From Onchocerca volvulus (taxonomy: Eukaryota > Nematoda > Chromadorea > Rhabditida > Onchocercidae): a DNA stretch of 64,000 nt. Position numbers and translations under genes: made by a program. The DNA lies in the NCBI GenBank assembly GCA_000499405.2, contig HG738139.1, positions 10,564,616 through 10,628,615 on the forward strand, given 5' to 3'. This document shows, one piece after another, positions 1 to 14,227 of this stretch. Within the stretch, counting starts at the first letter, position 1, and every line of letters begins with the position of its first letter. The notes below the pieces were generated by a model. That model made no database searches. It was not told where the DNA came from and saw only the letters and a program-made list of their open reading frames with translations.

Positions 1-3000
1 TAGATGGCTCTCCATTTCCATGTAATATGTCTACCGTAGATGGAAACAAATCAAATTTACAATTACCTCCAGTCATTACAGACGCTTGAGCTATGCGCTC
101 GCTGACATCTGAATGAATCTGCAATTAAATATATCTAAATTGTTTTAACTGTCCTGAATTAAAGCTAAAATAACATCAATCCATCTGAAATTTTATGACT
201 TCAGAAAGAGTTGTTTTCTTTCTTATGAAAACTAAGATAGCGCATAAACTGATCAACTATAAAGTGTCCACAAAATTGGAAGTTAGAAGTTTGTCGAATA
301 TTACTGCTAATACGGAACTTAGCACATCGTTGTGATTTCTCAAAATAATTATACCTGTTGAAACGAACGTTTTTTTCCATTCCCATGCTCCGAAACATTA
401 GAAGAAGAAGATTTTATGAAAGGTTCAGTGGCATCGAATAGCTGATTGATATTCATTGATTGCGGCAAATGGGTAAGAAAATAAACTACAGCATCAAAAT
501 CGTTCATATTTTCCAGTTCAGACTCATACAAATGCATGATACCTGTCATTATCACCAAAGTATGATCAACTTGTTATAAATTTAAAAGTTTCAAAAATTT
601 ACAAACAACTGTTTACTAACTGCTTAGTTTTTACTTTTACCAGAAAAAAATAAAGCTCAAATAATTCCCAAGAAATCGTAATCGAAAAAAAAAAGTACCT
701 CAGATCATTATGTAACATGCTATGTAAACTAAGAATCATAAAGGAATGCATGAATTATAATAACCAGTGTTTGGAATCCTCACTCAAATTTTGAACTGTT
801 TGAGGACGTGCAAAAAATTCATGAAGAATTGAAAATCAGCGAAGAAAATAAATATTGTGTATTGAAAACATTTCAGAATGCTTTTGAAGATTTTAAAATG
901 ATTGGTAGAAACATTTGTAACGCTCTGTCACAAAATAAATGTGTCAAGAAAAAAATAAGCAATTAACCGAGAGCAATGTTAAAGATGAACTGTTCTCCAT
1001 CCCGTAAAAATACATCCCAAACTCGACAGCAAATATCGAATGGTAATGATTTTGCATAAAGAGTGTATATCCTGAAAAAAAAAAAAAAATTGCTGACCAA
1101 TAATTAAAATATTCTAAGCTAAAAATAAAAAATTTTTGTCGAAAATTAGCATTATTATTTAAAAAAAAGGCAGAGAAATCGTTTTAAATACAACAGACTG
1201 AAAAAGAAATAATAATAATTAAAAGTTCAATACTAAGGAACACTAATTTACCATTCAATCAAGTATATGTCGGGACGAACATCTAGCACATCGAAGTGAT
1301 GATGTAATTTGGGCAGTTCTTGCTCAAAGTATTGGTCATAGGCAATAAAATAAACTGTCATTTGAGGTTGTCGTAATCCAAAAAATGCCAGCTTGAAAGA
1401 ATTTTTTCCAATAAAAAGTAATTTTTCCATTCCTTTTTTTTTGCAAGATTTTTATCGTAAAGTTTCAACAGACGAGAATTCTTTCCTTTTTTTTTGGCAT
1501 TTGACTGCAAAACATATGAACAACAGATGTATATTTATTATTTAGGACATAGCATAAACAAATCAGTCTAATTTTAAAAGAACCAGAAAAAAATAAAAAT
1601 ACCATAAGTGGCCGATTAAGTAAATTGGCAAATGCCTGAAATGACTGATACGGTTGGTCCATTTGGAGGAGAAGCATAGCACCAAGAAAGCACATCGACT
1701 GTACATAACCAATATCCGGACGATAGCATACATAGGCACCTAACAAATCCAATAGCAATTCTTCATATGGTCCACCCTATAAAATCTACATTATTCGTTA
1801 AATGACATATTAAAACGAGATTCCTGAGTGGTAATCTACCTTTGAAATCATCTTCTATTTTGTTCCTGTGATTGTGCTCTCATCCAAATTATGACAGTTG
1901 TAACTCAGTTGCAGTTACTTACCATTGCAGGTTCATCAAATTATATATTAAAATATGAAAAAATCAACTTTATAGCAGATAAGGAACCTAAATAAATCGT
2001 GTCTTGACCTTTGTTAACATGAAATATTTTTTTAGCATTACCAGTTTTAAGATGTCCTCAATTCAAAAAAAAAAGAAAAAGAAAAAACAAACCTTCTGGA
2101 AAAAACCTAAATGTGGGAAAGTTCGAGAAATATCAAGATGAATCAACTCAAGTGTACTTTCACGTCCTATCGGCTTTTCCACATCAGTGTCTGCTGGAAA
2201 ACTAATTATTTGATTTCAGTTACAAATTATTATTGAGATACAAAATTAGATTCAAAAATATCTAGAATAACCTTTTGAATAAATGGGTGGAATGAATCGC
2301 TGGTCGACATCTATAGAGCCAGTAACTGAGGAATTAGTACCGCACTGTCTTGTCGTAGTTAGAGCAAAAGCATACTGTCTTGCTCGAGCAACACAAATTT
2401 CGTACAATTCTATAAAATGCATAATTCAACAAAAAAAAAAAAAACAGTTCTATTTAACAATTCTATAAAATGAATAACTGCTAGTAAACATTGCAAACAA
2501 TTCCAGAGAAACGTAGTGTTGAAGTTAATCGATAAACGATTCTTACCTGGTGTCACGTTTAACTCATTGCCGATAGCTAAAGACCAAACATGACCACGTA
2601 CTTTTGAAGGTATACCACGCCACCATAAGTCACGGCAATATTTCCTATCTTTCCTGAAAGCAAATGAGACACATACTTTCTGGAACTAAACTGATGTAAC
2701 AAACAATGCAAGAATTCTTGGGACTTTAAACATTAGCCAGCTAAACGAACCATTGATGTAATAGAATAAACTTGTGAAGTACTTTCTTGATTGTATTCAA
2801 GTTATAATCTAGCAAAGCGATATTAACACAATGAGATTATTTTATGTCAAGACTCATAATATTCTGAGCACATCGTAAATGTGATAATGTCCAAGTGTCA
2901 TTTATTATATCAACGAATTTTTCAGTTCGAAAAAAAAGAGCAAATGGATTACTTACGATGCTGTTTATCATTCAAAGTAATTCATATGAGAAATAAAAGT

Positions 3001-6000
3001 ACTAGTTAAATTCTAAGTTTTGGAATTTAAGTTCTAGGAAGTGAATTACGAACTATCATACGCGCATTCTCTAAGTAACTTGGATTTTGTTCGGACTTGC
3101 GCAAATAGTATAAATCTAAAAGAAATTACCAAAAAAAAGAAAAAGGAAAATTAAAATTTTGGCTAGTAAATCAAATTTATTTGTAACCAAAATAAACAAT
3201 TCATTTGCTTAAGAAAATTCATAACTCAAGCGAATAACAAAAACTCATAATATTCCAAGCTTATGAATGAGTTAAACAATCAAGAAACATACATATTTTC
3301 CCAATTAGGCAATATTCGACTGCACCATACTTCAGCTGCGGCAGCCGTTTCGTCCTCCTCTTTTCGTTTCATTTCCAAGAGTTGCTGTCGTTGACGAACA
3401 CGTTGAGCCTCTTGACGTTTAGTTGCTTCGATAAGTGCCAAATATTGCGCTTCATGACGTCGCTGTTCTGTTACTGATTTCGCTGGCAGACTACTACAAT
3501 AAGAGCGGAATTCCGAAATTAATTTATCTCCAACATATTCCTCTAAAGCTTTATCTAATTCATTCGATTCCATTTTTTTTATAATAGCTCCTTTAATTTG
3601 CAAAAAATCCTACTCAGGTAATGGATTATGATCAATGTTTTGATAGCTGAGACAGAAAATGATAATGGGTGAAGAACATAGAATGCGTTTAATTCAGAAC
3701 TTTTCCTAGAGGGAATATCATATGACTAGGAAAAATCAAATCAGTTTGTGTTATTAATAGCGTAATTAGCTGATGGATTACGATTAGTATGATCTGGTAA
3801 CTGATACTCGACCTTTTTTTTAAAAAGTGCGCATAATCATGAGCCATTTCTGGCAAGCAGTCGGTTAATTCCAATAATTTCACCGATAATTCCTCAATTA
3901 GTCTCAATATCCACCCCTAATCGCAATCTTCATGTAAATTAGGATCTCACAATATGAAACTCAAACTTAGCGAAAAATAATATAATTCAAGTTAATAATT
4001 AGCGGAACCTTGGTCTGTCTTCCAGAATCAAACCGGTGGTAGAGCAGCATATATCATCAACTTCAGAACTGCAAGACGCACTAGTTGCTATAGAAGCTGT
4101 ACGAGCTACATCACTTTTGCATTGCTTACTTCCAAATATTCGCCAGGAACTTGTATGCTGATGTTCCTGTTGCTTATTACGAAGAAATAATTTCCTAAAA
4201 AAATTAATTTGGAAATTAAAAATAATCAGTGAAATAGATTAAATCAATTTATGATGTAAAATCAAAGATGATTCCTTGATTACGATATAAAAAACCGATA
4301 AGAATTTATGAAATATATGGAGGTTAAATTTAGACCTTAATATCCATCCCAAAAAGTCGCTGGTACTTTTTCCCTGTTTCCAAGAAATTTTCAGTCCATT
4401 TTTTTGGTTGATCCATCTGTGTGAAAAAGACAAACCTTGCGAAGGTACTGGATAATAGTGACAATGCATTGCGCGCACTTTTTTTACTTCGCTTCCGTAT
4501 ATTATCGTCAACATTATCAAAACCAATGCCATCATCGCTATCTCTCTCTTCATCACCAACGCTATCATCATCATGAATAATCCCAGACGATAATTCACTA
4601 TGACGATCCAATGAACTCCGTTTCGAACTCAATGATTCATCTGCAATTACTTAAATGAGTTTATCAAATTGTATTTGAAAATGCTTCACCATGGATTACG
4701 TATTATCAGCACTAGCATCTATTTGATGCATTTTTTTTACGGATGACCGTGCAGCCGAACTTAAATATAAATCCCGAATTAAAATAAGTATTATTACTCT
4801 GGTTAATTCAATCGCTTACGGAAATCAATTAATGCCAATTTAGTTAATTAACACACCAGCAAATCATCTCAGTAGGTTTATAACTTATAGGATAAATATT
4901 TTGCTCTATTTTAACATTACTTAATTTTTGTTAAAACCATATTATAACGAAGTATTCATACGGAATTTTTGAGAAAGGCTGTAAATAAATGATAAAATAA
5001 TCTATCCTTGAAATTCCTTAGGATCTGAAATACTTTGAAATTTGAGATATATAAAAAATTTCACAATATATAAATTATAACACTATATATATAATATCAT
5101 GGTATAAGTACGGTTTACCAATTGCAGAATCAGGAGCTGTTCCAGTTGTAGTAATAGATGAAGTTGTAGTTGCCATAGTACCACTATTAGTAATAGTTGT
5201 TGAACTAGCAAATGACGAATTATCAGGATGTCGGTCACAAACTTCTTTTACATCATCATCTTTGAAAGAAATTGAGCGTGAAAGATAATTGGAGTCCAAA
5301 GAAGATAATGGTGCTTTCATCATTTTTGATAATGACTGTGATTGTGATCTATAAGCAATTATGAAAATCGATAATGCACATAAATCTTGTCCAATGACAA
5401 AAATACAAAAACTTTCAGATAATATCATGCATCTTATTTCAGTTGCAAATAAAGAGATTAAGAAAGAAAAAGAGAGAGAGAGAAAGAAAGAGAGAGATGA
5501 AATGAATATTTGAAATTTAGATTTTGAGGACAAATAATATAAAAAATGAATAAATAAAGTGAGAAGTGTAAGAAAAATGCAAAGTGCCACTGACGTACGA
5601 AATCGTTGTCTTTGAAATGATATTATATAACTAGTTTGAAGAGTAAGGAAAGGGAGTAACGTAGCGCGAATACTTCGTTCTTTTACAATCTCTTTCTTGT
5701 AAAAAAAAATATGAAGAAAGAAGTTGATTTTAATTTTGTTGTATGTTTTGTGTAGACTTTTTTTTTATTTAAAAAAAAATTGCCCTAATTTTCAAATTTA
5801 TCTTAATAATAGTCAAATAAATTGAATGAAGCAGCTAAGTTATACATTCTCATCTTCTTATATATAGCTCGTCTTTTTTTCATTTCAAATTTACAGAAAA
5901 ATACGATATAAATGAATCGAGCTAAAAATCAGAATGATAACTTTGATAATAATAATAATGAGAACAGGTTGCTGAGATGAAAATAAGACAAATGAAATAA

Positions 6001-8328
6001 TCACTTGAGAAAAGAACTCGGCGTTGTCAAGGACTTGTTATTTATCCAATGAATATTACGATGAAAACATGAGCGTCGAGGATGGTAAGTCAGCTGGATT
6101 TGTGCCGATTCATAAGAGGAACGACGACGATGGCCTCGTTTGAATGATATCTTTTCTTCTGCGTCGTTACTTCCTTCTGCAAAAAAAAAGGAAAAGTCGA
6201 AGAGATTTTGAAATAATAAGTCAATTATTTTATTAATTCGGATCATCCATGCTTAATGGATACTTTGAATTGGAATATTTTAAAAATTTGATGGAAAAAA
6301 AATTTTAGGCTTTTATTATTGAAGTAATAAAACTAGACAGAATCTGAGAATTAAAATAAGATAACTCTCATAATCGACTTTTGCTAGTGATTCTTAACTA
6401 TTATTTATTCCACAAATTAATTCTCTAATACTTACTGTTTTTTTTTTTTTTTTTTTTGTAGCAACTTTAAAGAATAATTTATTAGACTTACAGATATTAG
6501 AAAATTAAGTGATGAATATATGTCAAAAAAATGTAAATTAAACTGATAAAGTAATATTCACTAGTAGTGTAATTTGTGGAAGAGGAGGAAATGAAATTGT
6601 AACATATGATTAGGATAGAAGAGGAATGCATTGAACAGAATAGATATTATTTTCTAGGAACTTATTACACTATATTTTCGCTTTTTTTCAGTTTCATCTT
6701 TTATCAGTAATGGAAACCGATGAATGAAAACCATAAAGTATTATCTAATATTATCAGTTTTCATTACTGATAAAAGATGAAACTAAAAAAAAGCGAATAT
6801 AAAATATTGTGTAATAAGTTTCTAGAAAATGAAATCTATGCTTCTACTCCTGTTTTTTATTATGAGCTTCCATGTTTTTTTTTTCTTTGTTTTTTGATAT
6901 ATAAATAAGTTTATTGGCTGGTTCCTGTCGGGAACATATGAAATTAAATTCTTGTCCATTCTTGTTAAGAGCATATAAAACTAATTGTTAAACAAGACGA
7001 CTACATTACTATCGGAAATGATAAATATTTCTATTTCCGAACAAAATTTTGGAATGACTGATATGCAGGATTGGAAAATTTCTTCAAGAAATTCTTGAAA
7101 TTTATAATCATACTTTAATTTTATTACAAACTTTTAAAGTATATAATCACATATTAGCTTCATTCTAACACTTATTTTATGAGTTGATATTTTCTTTCAT
7201 TTTATAGCAACAATTTTGCACTTGATTTCCTGCTTCTGAGCTAAATAATACTAAATATAAAAAAAAAAAAAAAAAACACAGCTAAGAAAAGAAACTTCTT
7301 AAAAAAAAAAAAAAAAATGATTGATGTCAAATAAACGAAACATGCGGGAGTTAAATCGTCAAGAAAACGATTGATGATGAAAACAGGAATAATGATGATG
7401 AAAACAGAAACAGACTGAACAAACAACCATCATGTATTGATCAAATTCAAACAAAAACAAATAAATTACAAAATTAGAACTAAAAATTTTAAATCGAAGG
7501 AAAAGAAACATAGTTGTATTAAATAGATAAAACACAGATAAAATAAAAAATGTACATAAAATTTAAGCACTGTAGTGTCGGGATTAATGTTTAATAACAA
7601 AATTAAAGGAACAAAAAAAATATAAATAAAGTGCAAATAAAGTTGATGATAAAATTAAAGAAAAAAAATAAAACGACAAATAAAAAGCAAAAAGAAAAAG
7701 ATTAAAGTTATATTGTGAGAAAAATTAGTATTCGATTGAAGAACAAATAAATCTGTAGAAACTAAAACCTAATGATTAAATAAATAATGTTAATTGAACA
7801 TAGAAGAAGCAAAAAGTAGATAAATGAAAACATAATTAAATCTAAAATCGAAAGAGAAAAGTAAGTGAATAAAAAAATTAAAAAAATTGCAACTAGAATA
7901 AAAAAAATAAAATCTGACAATGAAAATAGTATTTAATAGTAAACACTATTCTTTGAATGGGAGAATTTTATTCCTTTTAATGTTATCACACGAGGTTTTT
8001 TAAAATCTTTTTAAATGCTATCATAAAAGGTAAACAAACAAAAATTCAATTAAAATTAAAAAAAAATCTTAATAAAATTATTAATTAAAGAAATCGAGAA
8101 AAATAAGAGCAAAAATAAAATTACCATTGACGGTAGCTTGTTGTAAACTGTTATCACTTGGATTATATACCAAAGGCAAATTTTCCAGTACTGTTTCTAG
8201 TGAACCCGGGATTGATAGTGCTATCACTTCATCCTTTCTTAATCCTTCTTTTTTTTTTTCATTCACCTTTCTTTGCTCATCTCCTTGATATTTTTGCTTT
8301 TGCTTCTCGTATGCTCGTGATGCCAGTG
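1..8328 (-). CDS. TBC1D12/TBC1D14-like Rab GTPase-activating protein (partial, both ends open)
   Basis: Exons 5'->3' on the minus strand: 8328-8125, 6176-6005, 5348-5119, 4640-4367, 4194-4009, 3902-3808, 3590-3293, 2653-2547, 2409-2272, 2193-2093, 1776-1603, 1391-1252, 1071-968, 542-355, then 118 to the left edge or to a donor at 66. The chain keeps one frame and gives about 800 residues. The N-terminal half is Ser/acid-rich and looks disordered. A charged Glu/Arg/Gln helix (LPAKS...RRHEAQY, ending [10 protein letters not shown]) leads into the TBC domain. That domain has [20 protein letters not shown], the Arg-finger motif DISRTFP and the Gln-finger GYVQ, so it looks catalytically intact. 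TBC1D12/14 proteins act on Rabs of recycling endosomes and autophagy; that role is inferred from family. The first exon was not found: the 8328 acceptor needs one base from an upstream exon. Exon 3902-3808 has no counterpart I recall in the human proteins. Confidence 0.88.
6640..6839. repeat. Foldback (long inverted repeat) element in a TBC-gene intron
   Basis: Arms of about 78 and 83 bases (6640-6717 and 6757-6839) are near-perfect reverse complements around a 39-base centre. Matching landmarks include TTTCATCTTTTATCAGTAATG on the left against CATTACTGATAAAAGATGAAA on the right, and CTTATTACAC against GTGTAATAAG. The unit lies in the 1.9-kb intron between exons 8328-8125 and 6176-6005. It has no coding potential. 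A MITE-like or foldback insertion is the simplest reading; no clear target-site duplication was found. Confidence 0.85.
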
Positions 8329-9785
8329 CTTTATAAATAAATTAACTTTATTTCCGATCAAACTTCCCATATTCTAAGTAATATATTTCACTTCAGTTTG
8401 AAATCAATAATGATTATTTCGTATGGTTAATAAGTCATCATTTCTCTCTAGCAAAAAGATCAGGAATTAATTTATAATTCACTTCAATCGAAAAAATGAT
8501 AGCAATGTTTACAAAAGTTTCGATAAGAAAAAAGAAATTATTATTTAAGTTGGATTAATCCCTAGTTTTCGAATGTCTAGAAGCTATAAGATTGAGCAAC
8601 ATAAAGCTCTTTGATTACTGATATTAGTTATGATAATTTAACATCGCGGTAATTAAAAATGGAATAATTTTACGCGATAAACGAACAATGAAAGTAAAAG
8701 ACGAAATATTTTATGAGAGAAATGAGAGTAAATGTAAAAAAAAAAAAAAAAAAAAAAAAAGAAACGAAATGAGCAAATCAATTAAAGAATTAATTAAATA
8801 AACAAACATTTTTGTAAACAAACAAATGGAAAAACCAATAAGTAAATAAATAAGTGTGTCAATAGTAAAGCAAATAAGCTAAAAAAAAAAAAGGAAAAAA
8901 TGCTGTAAAGCAGCATCAACTTTCCCTTCGAAACTTCAGCCACCCTCCCACACGCAACACTAGCAGAGCTCCACCCACGCATTTTAAATCGGCAGAATAA
9001 GGGAAGGCCGAACAGCACTATTCGAAGTCATAATGCAAATTATCCGTCTCATTCAGTTGACCAATTCATAGATTAAATACTTGAATATTTGAATATTTGG
9101 GTTCGGGTGTTAGTATTCATTTGTTTGGATTTGCATATGCATCAAGAAAAAGTTGAATTAGTCATAGCGAAGGATGCTATGAATAATTGAAGATGTTTAA
9201 AAAAATATAAGACGTATCACTAGAAACAATCTAAGAAAGCATTATCACATAAATTATTCAATTAAGACTAATTAGTTCGAATTGCTTTCATTCCATCCTT
9301 TAATTAATGAACAATTGGATAACTAATGTGGCAGATTTCTTCCGGGAAAAATCCGATGCTTGATTATACCCAATTATATCATAAAACGCGTAATACTGAA
9401 AGAAATAACGTCGTATCACGAATAATTTCGCCATTTTTGATATTTAAATTCATATGACGCACAGTTTCAATTTCTAAATATAAGATCAATAATTATTGTT
9501 ATTGATAAAATAGTTCAAATTTTAGATTTTTAATGCCATTTCTTCATTATATTTGTTAACGTTTCACTTCTTGCTATTTCAAAAATTTTGAGAAACCATA
9601 ATTTAGCATTATTTTTGTTTAATTACGAATTTATTTTTTATTCACATTCCATCCATCTCTTCTCCTTTTTTCCCTTTTTTTTTTGTCACTTTCAACAAGA
9701 ACTTTTACTAACTTTTTTCTCTTATTTTTTTCCTTCACTTCCATTAACAGCATTATCAGAGTTTAGGAAATGGGAAAAGATCTAT

Positions 9786-9828
9786 GATAAGAAATATGAT
9801 AAACTAGCAGTGTATCATATTTCTTATC
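9786..9828. repeat. 16-bp perfect hairpin
   Basis: GATAAGAAATATGATA (9786-9801) faces its exact reverse complement at 9813-9828 across an 11-base loop. Flanking bases extend the pairing imperfectly. It lies in the TBC/SMP spacer. No function is evident. Confidence 0.75.
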
Positions 9829-11059
9829 GTAAATCATTTCTCACTTCTAATTTTTGAGTATATATTTTTTTGAATAAAAATATTTATTATTGCTGATTAT
9901 ATAAATCGATCAAAGTATTAATTGCAAACGATTTAAATGCTAAAATTTTTGTTATTTTAAGCAATGATTTCGGTCGAAGAATTTCTGAAATGCAATCGTA
10001 GCAAAAAGTAGATGAAATATCGCAAAAAATATTATCTTAGGAATCCTAACAATAATTTATTACTATTTTATCAAAATTATTCAACAAAAATTTATTCTGA
10101 ATTCAATCATTTATTTATTCGGAATTCAATATCGTTTCTATATTGAATATATCGAATATCACATATGAAATTTAATCATATCATTAAATACGCTTTATTT
10201 TGGCAATTTAAAAAATTTATAAAAGAAATTTAATGAAATTAATTTATCTAATTCATCTTATTTAATTGCATATACAACTACTTTTTCTAAAATATTGCCA
10301 TAATAATATTTTATTTTAAAAAAGCAAGAATTTGGATATCTTTTTTCATTCAAATGTGTTATGATTGCTACTTGATATGCTGTAATTAGTATCGCGTAAT
10401 TGTCATGGTATAATGTTTCAAATTATATTAATGTTTATTGTTACGTTAAAGTGTTTGTTTATCAAGTATTTAAAAAATTTATAAAATAATATAAATAAAT
10501 AATACTGTGATAAAGTGTTTTAGATTTTCTATGTTAAAAAATTGATAAAAAATGATAAAAATTTTTTTTTATTTATTCACAATAATTACCCTCAAATCTT
10601 TCGTTACTTCTTCTTTCTTTCAGATCATTTAAATTGTATTATTTAAATTCATTTTTAATAATAAATTGCAAATACTATATGGAAAAGGTAGACATTTACA
10701 AAATGACAATATATCTAAGATTTAATTTGCATCAATTTATGCTTCATCATACTTACAATTTGATACAATTTAACTTTCTTTTATGAACAGTATCATAACA
10801 AAACATTTCACACATATTTCTATTAATTTTAAATTTTTGATAAAACTGAGTCATCATTTCTTTTCGAATAGGCTTAATTACATGGAAATTCCCAATAATC
10901 AATTTTATTCCTAAATCTACCTCTCAAATACAAATTTCGTTTAGTTTAAAAATCTTGTCCAGTCATTTCTTTCTCTTTCTTTTTCTGTCTATTTTTGTTG
11001 TAATAAATAATCAGCAAACTAACTTCAGCAACTAAAATATCCTGTTTGATCTCATTTTG

Positions 11060-11062
<3 letters not shown>

Positions 11063-11090
<28 letters not shown>

Positions 11091-11100
11091 TTTTTTTTCC

Positions 11101-11129
<29 letters not shown>
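11063..11129. repeat. A/T homopolymer block
   Basis: About 26 A, then 10 T, two C, then 29 A with no other bases. The A and T runs can pair with each other. Length is likely polymorphic, and assembly errors are common in such tracts. Confidence 0.9.
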
Positions 11130-11132
<3 letters not shown>

Positions 11133-11929
11133 GATTCAACTAACTTCTCAGCAAACTTCTTTTGCTTATTTTTCTTTTTCAAATAGCAATTCTTGTTTCG
11201 TAATTAATTATAATTTGCATTTTTCTTTCTTTTTCTCCAAGAAAAATGGATTAAATTTGACACATTTATTTGTTTTTCAATTGAAAGAAGCTAATGTATG
11301 AAATCATTGTTTTCAATGTAAAATATTTCGTCTTTTTTTGTTTTGAAAAACTAAAAATTAATAGATTTGATGACGAGAATTAGAATTTTTATGACTCAGT
11401 GATTTGCAACTTACAATTTACAACATTTGCAATTTTTACAACTTATTTTTCATTGAATTATGCTTCATCGAATGATGATGATAAAGATTACTTGTTTATC
11501 ATCGCCATTATCACTTCGAGATTTTTCAATAGATGTGTGTATGTGTGTCTGTGCTCTATCCCTGTGTTTCATACGTTTGAAAAATGCTCATTTCACCAAC
11601 TTTATGTGTTTTCTTTTTTTTTTTTTTTTTTTTAACTTCCACTATGATGTCATACGATAAAATCAATGATTTTTTGGCGTTATTTTCAAATAGTGTTGAA
11701 ATTTTTCAGATAAAAAATATGCTTATAATTTGATTAAATTAATTTGAAAATTCCGGAAACTAATTTATAAGAAATTGACTTCGAAATTTAAGATTTTTCA
11801 AAAATCAAAGAAAATTTATTTTAAAAAATTGATTGGTACGGGATGTCGTATTAAGTATTCCAAATAATATCATTATATTTTTATCATTTGATATAAATAA
11901 TATAAAATAATAGTAATTGATAATTTGAA

Positions 11930-11994
11930 AGAGCAAGAATAGAGAGAAAAGGAGGGAGAGAAAAAGACAGAGAGAGAGAGAGAAAGAGGGAAAG
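11930..11994. repeat. AG-rich microsatellite
   Basis: Purine-only stretch with a core of alternating AG at 11968-11982. A similar tract lies at 12366-12424. Confidence 0.85.
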
Positions 11995-12365
11995 TATTAT
12001 TCAATTGAGACGTTAACATGCAAAATATACCGTAGTACTGAAATGTGATTTTGAATTTATGAAGATACCTATGAATGATGATAAGATATATATTTGTCTC
12101 ATGACATTTTTCATATGATAATATAAATCTTAAGATATTTTGAATTTTTAAATTAAAAATTTTAGCTCGACTTTTTGAAGAAAATTCAATTAAACAAATG
12201 AAATTCTTTCACAAGGAGTAAAAGCAAAAAAGAAATTTTCCCCTATCATTTTATAATGAAAAAAAATAACAAATGCTATTTATAAAATAAATAAAATGTG
12301 CAAATAACTGAAAATTTCTCTAAATTTTTTTAAAACTATTTTTAGAACGTTTTGAGAGAAAAAAT

Positions 12366-12424
12366 GAGAGGGAAAAAACAAGAGAGAGGGAGAGAGAGAG
12401 AGAGAGAGAAAAAAAGAAAAAAAG
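12366..12424. repeat. AG-rich microsatellite
   Basis: Purine-only run whose core (12390-12408) is a pure AG dinucleotide repeat, followed by A/G homopurine. Confidence 0.85.
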
Positions 12425-13036
12425 ATGAAAATAATAAAAATTTATTCCATAAGTTTTTAGACTTATGTATTTCGGGATAATGTCGACTGAACAGAAGTTT
12501 TTGAAATAAAATAATCGATTAGTTATGTTCGAATTTTCATTTCAGCAATAAATAACAAAAGAAAAGAAAAATCTTTCTCTTTCCTCCTCTTCCTTTACTT
12601 CTTTTTTTTCTTTCATTTTTAAAATTCTTGTAGACATGTTTAAAAATAAAAAAAGAAAAAGTTGATTGGAAAAGAAGAAAAATGGAGGAAGAGAGAAAAA
12701 AAAAAGGAACCAGAAGAAGGAAGAGTAGAAAAAGAGGAGGAAGAATCATCTAAATGGATCAAATCAATTTATCAGATAAGTAGATAATGATGTAAGCAAT
12801 CATTCTAGGTTCACATAATATTGTAAACAATCATTCTAAGTTGTATCTTTTTCACGTTTTCAACGTGAAACATTCCATTCTTTACGTAATTTAAATATGT
12901 GATGTAATTTTCATTCTTTTTTTTTTTTTTTTTTGGTAAAATACCAAAATACTTCTTAAAGTTAATTTCGTGTTCTTTGTCGGTGTCGGTGAAATGTTAC
13001 GTATGTCAGAGCGGTTATTAGGAATATTCCCGTGAT

Positions 13037-13145
13037 CTGTGTGTGTGTGTATGTGTGTATGTGTGTATGTATAAGTTTTAAAACTTAAAATGTTGTAATG
13101 TTTGTGTATGTATATGTGTGTGTTTGTGTGTGTCTGTGTGTTTTT
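13037..13145. repeat. GT-rich compound microsatellite
   Basis: Two GT/GTAT-rich segments flank a short unique stretch (about 13071-13098). The GT/TATG mix suggests an old, interrupted dinucleotide repeat about 1.1 kb upstream of the SMP gene start. Confidence 0.85.
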
Positions 13146-14225
13146 GAATGCACTTGTTAGTGAAGGTTTGTATTACATTGAATTATATCAACAAAATTTT
13201 CATCACTATTCCTCTAACAATTTTCAATGAATTTACAACTTTTCGTTCGAAAAATTTCAATTTTAAATATCTGTTTACTAATTAGAATGCAACATTTTCC
13301 AACTTCTAATCGTCCACATTATCCATTTCAATCTAATTTCTATTATTTCTATTAATTACTTCATCTATTTCATCTATGCTCCGGTTTTCGTTTGCAATTC
13401 TTTTTACTAGGATAATGCAAATGAATCCAATGTTGAATATCATATAATGTTTGTTATCGATGCATTTATGATATTTTGATTTTTTTAAATTATTTTCTTA
13501 AATATTGCAATGTTATTTCATGTTTGGAAAGAAAAAATGGTATCTAATATTTTTCTGAGAATTGTTGATGTGGAAATCAAAGAAAATTTAAATTTGATGA
13601 TATTCCAAGATTTACCAAGTAAAATTCTGATAAATCATTTATACCTCTTATGATTGATCTTTGTAACAAATAATGCGCTTAATTTTGATTGTAAAATTTG
13701 CTGAAATAATGAATGATATGCAAATATGATTAATCCAGCATATTTCGATGAAATTGAGCAACTAAAAAATATCATAATTATTCATCATATAGGTAAAATA
13801 TAATCAGGATTCATTGTTAAAATTTCTTACCGTATTTATATTGTCATCATTATCATTTTATCATTGTTATTGTAATCTAATTAATTAACGAATATTCTAA
13901 GATGTTGGAAATTTTTTCCATTTGTAAAATTTACAATGAATAAGAACAGAAATAGCTTAAATTATAATAATTAAATGATATAGTCCTTGAATCTATAGCT
14001 TTTATAATTATTATTCTAAAAGTGATAATAATGAAGATAAAATAACGATAACAATAGTAATGATGACAATCGTGATAAAATAATAAATTAATGATAACAG
14101 TAGTGCTAATAGAGAAATAAATTTTGGTTTGGAATTAATTCCGAATATTCCTCACTGGGCAATAATTCGTTTCGATCATTATTATCCTATTGTGTTATGA
14201 TCATTAATACTAAGTGAAATATTTC

Positions 14226-14227
14226 AG
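14226..14227 (+). promoter_or_regulatory. Candidate trans-splice acceptor for the SMP gene
   Basis: ATATTTCAG ends at 14227, 43 bases before the ATG at 14271, with no cis exon evident upstream. Spliced-leader addition at such a site is common in nematodes; its use here is inference. Confidence 0.4.

Noticed and set aside
2283..2468. Plus-strand open frame starting with Met-Gly-Gly-Met
   Set aside because: Antisense to TBC exon 2409-2272, which fits phase and family sequence.
3060..3130. Exon-like minus-strand piece reading [17 protein letters not shown]
   Set aside because: It has an acceptor-like start, but the flanking TBC exons (3590-3293 and 2653-2547) join perfectly to give NWENMKDRKYC, matching the family; including it breaks the frame.
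5349..5590. 5' extension of the minus-strand frame with hydrophobic Leu/Phe/Ser run
   Set aside because: Lies upstream of the TTATAG acceptor of exon 5348-5119; it is translated intron including a GA microsatellite.
12537..12749. Minus-strand frame rich in Leu/Phe/Ser and Arg/Lys
   Set aside because: It is translation of a long purine/pyrimidine-biased low-complexity tract.
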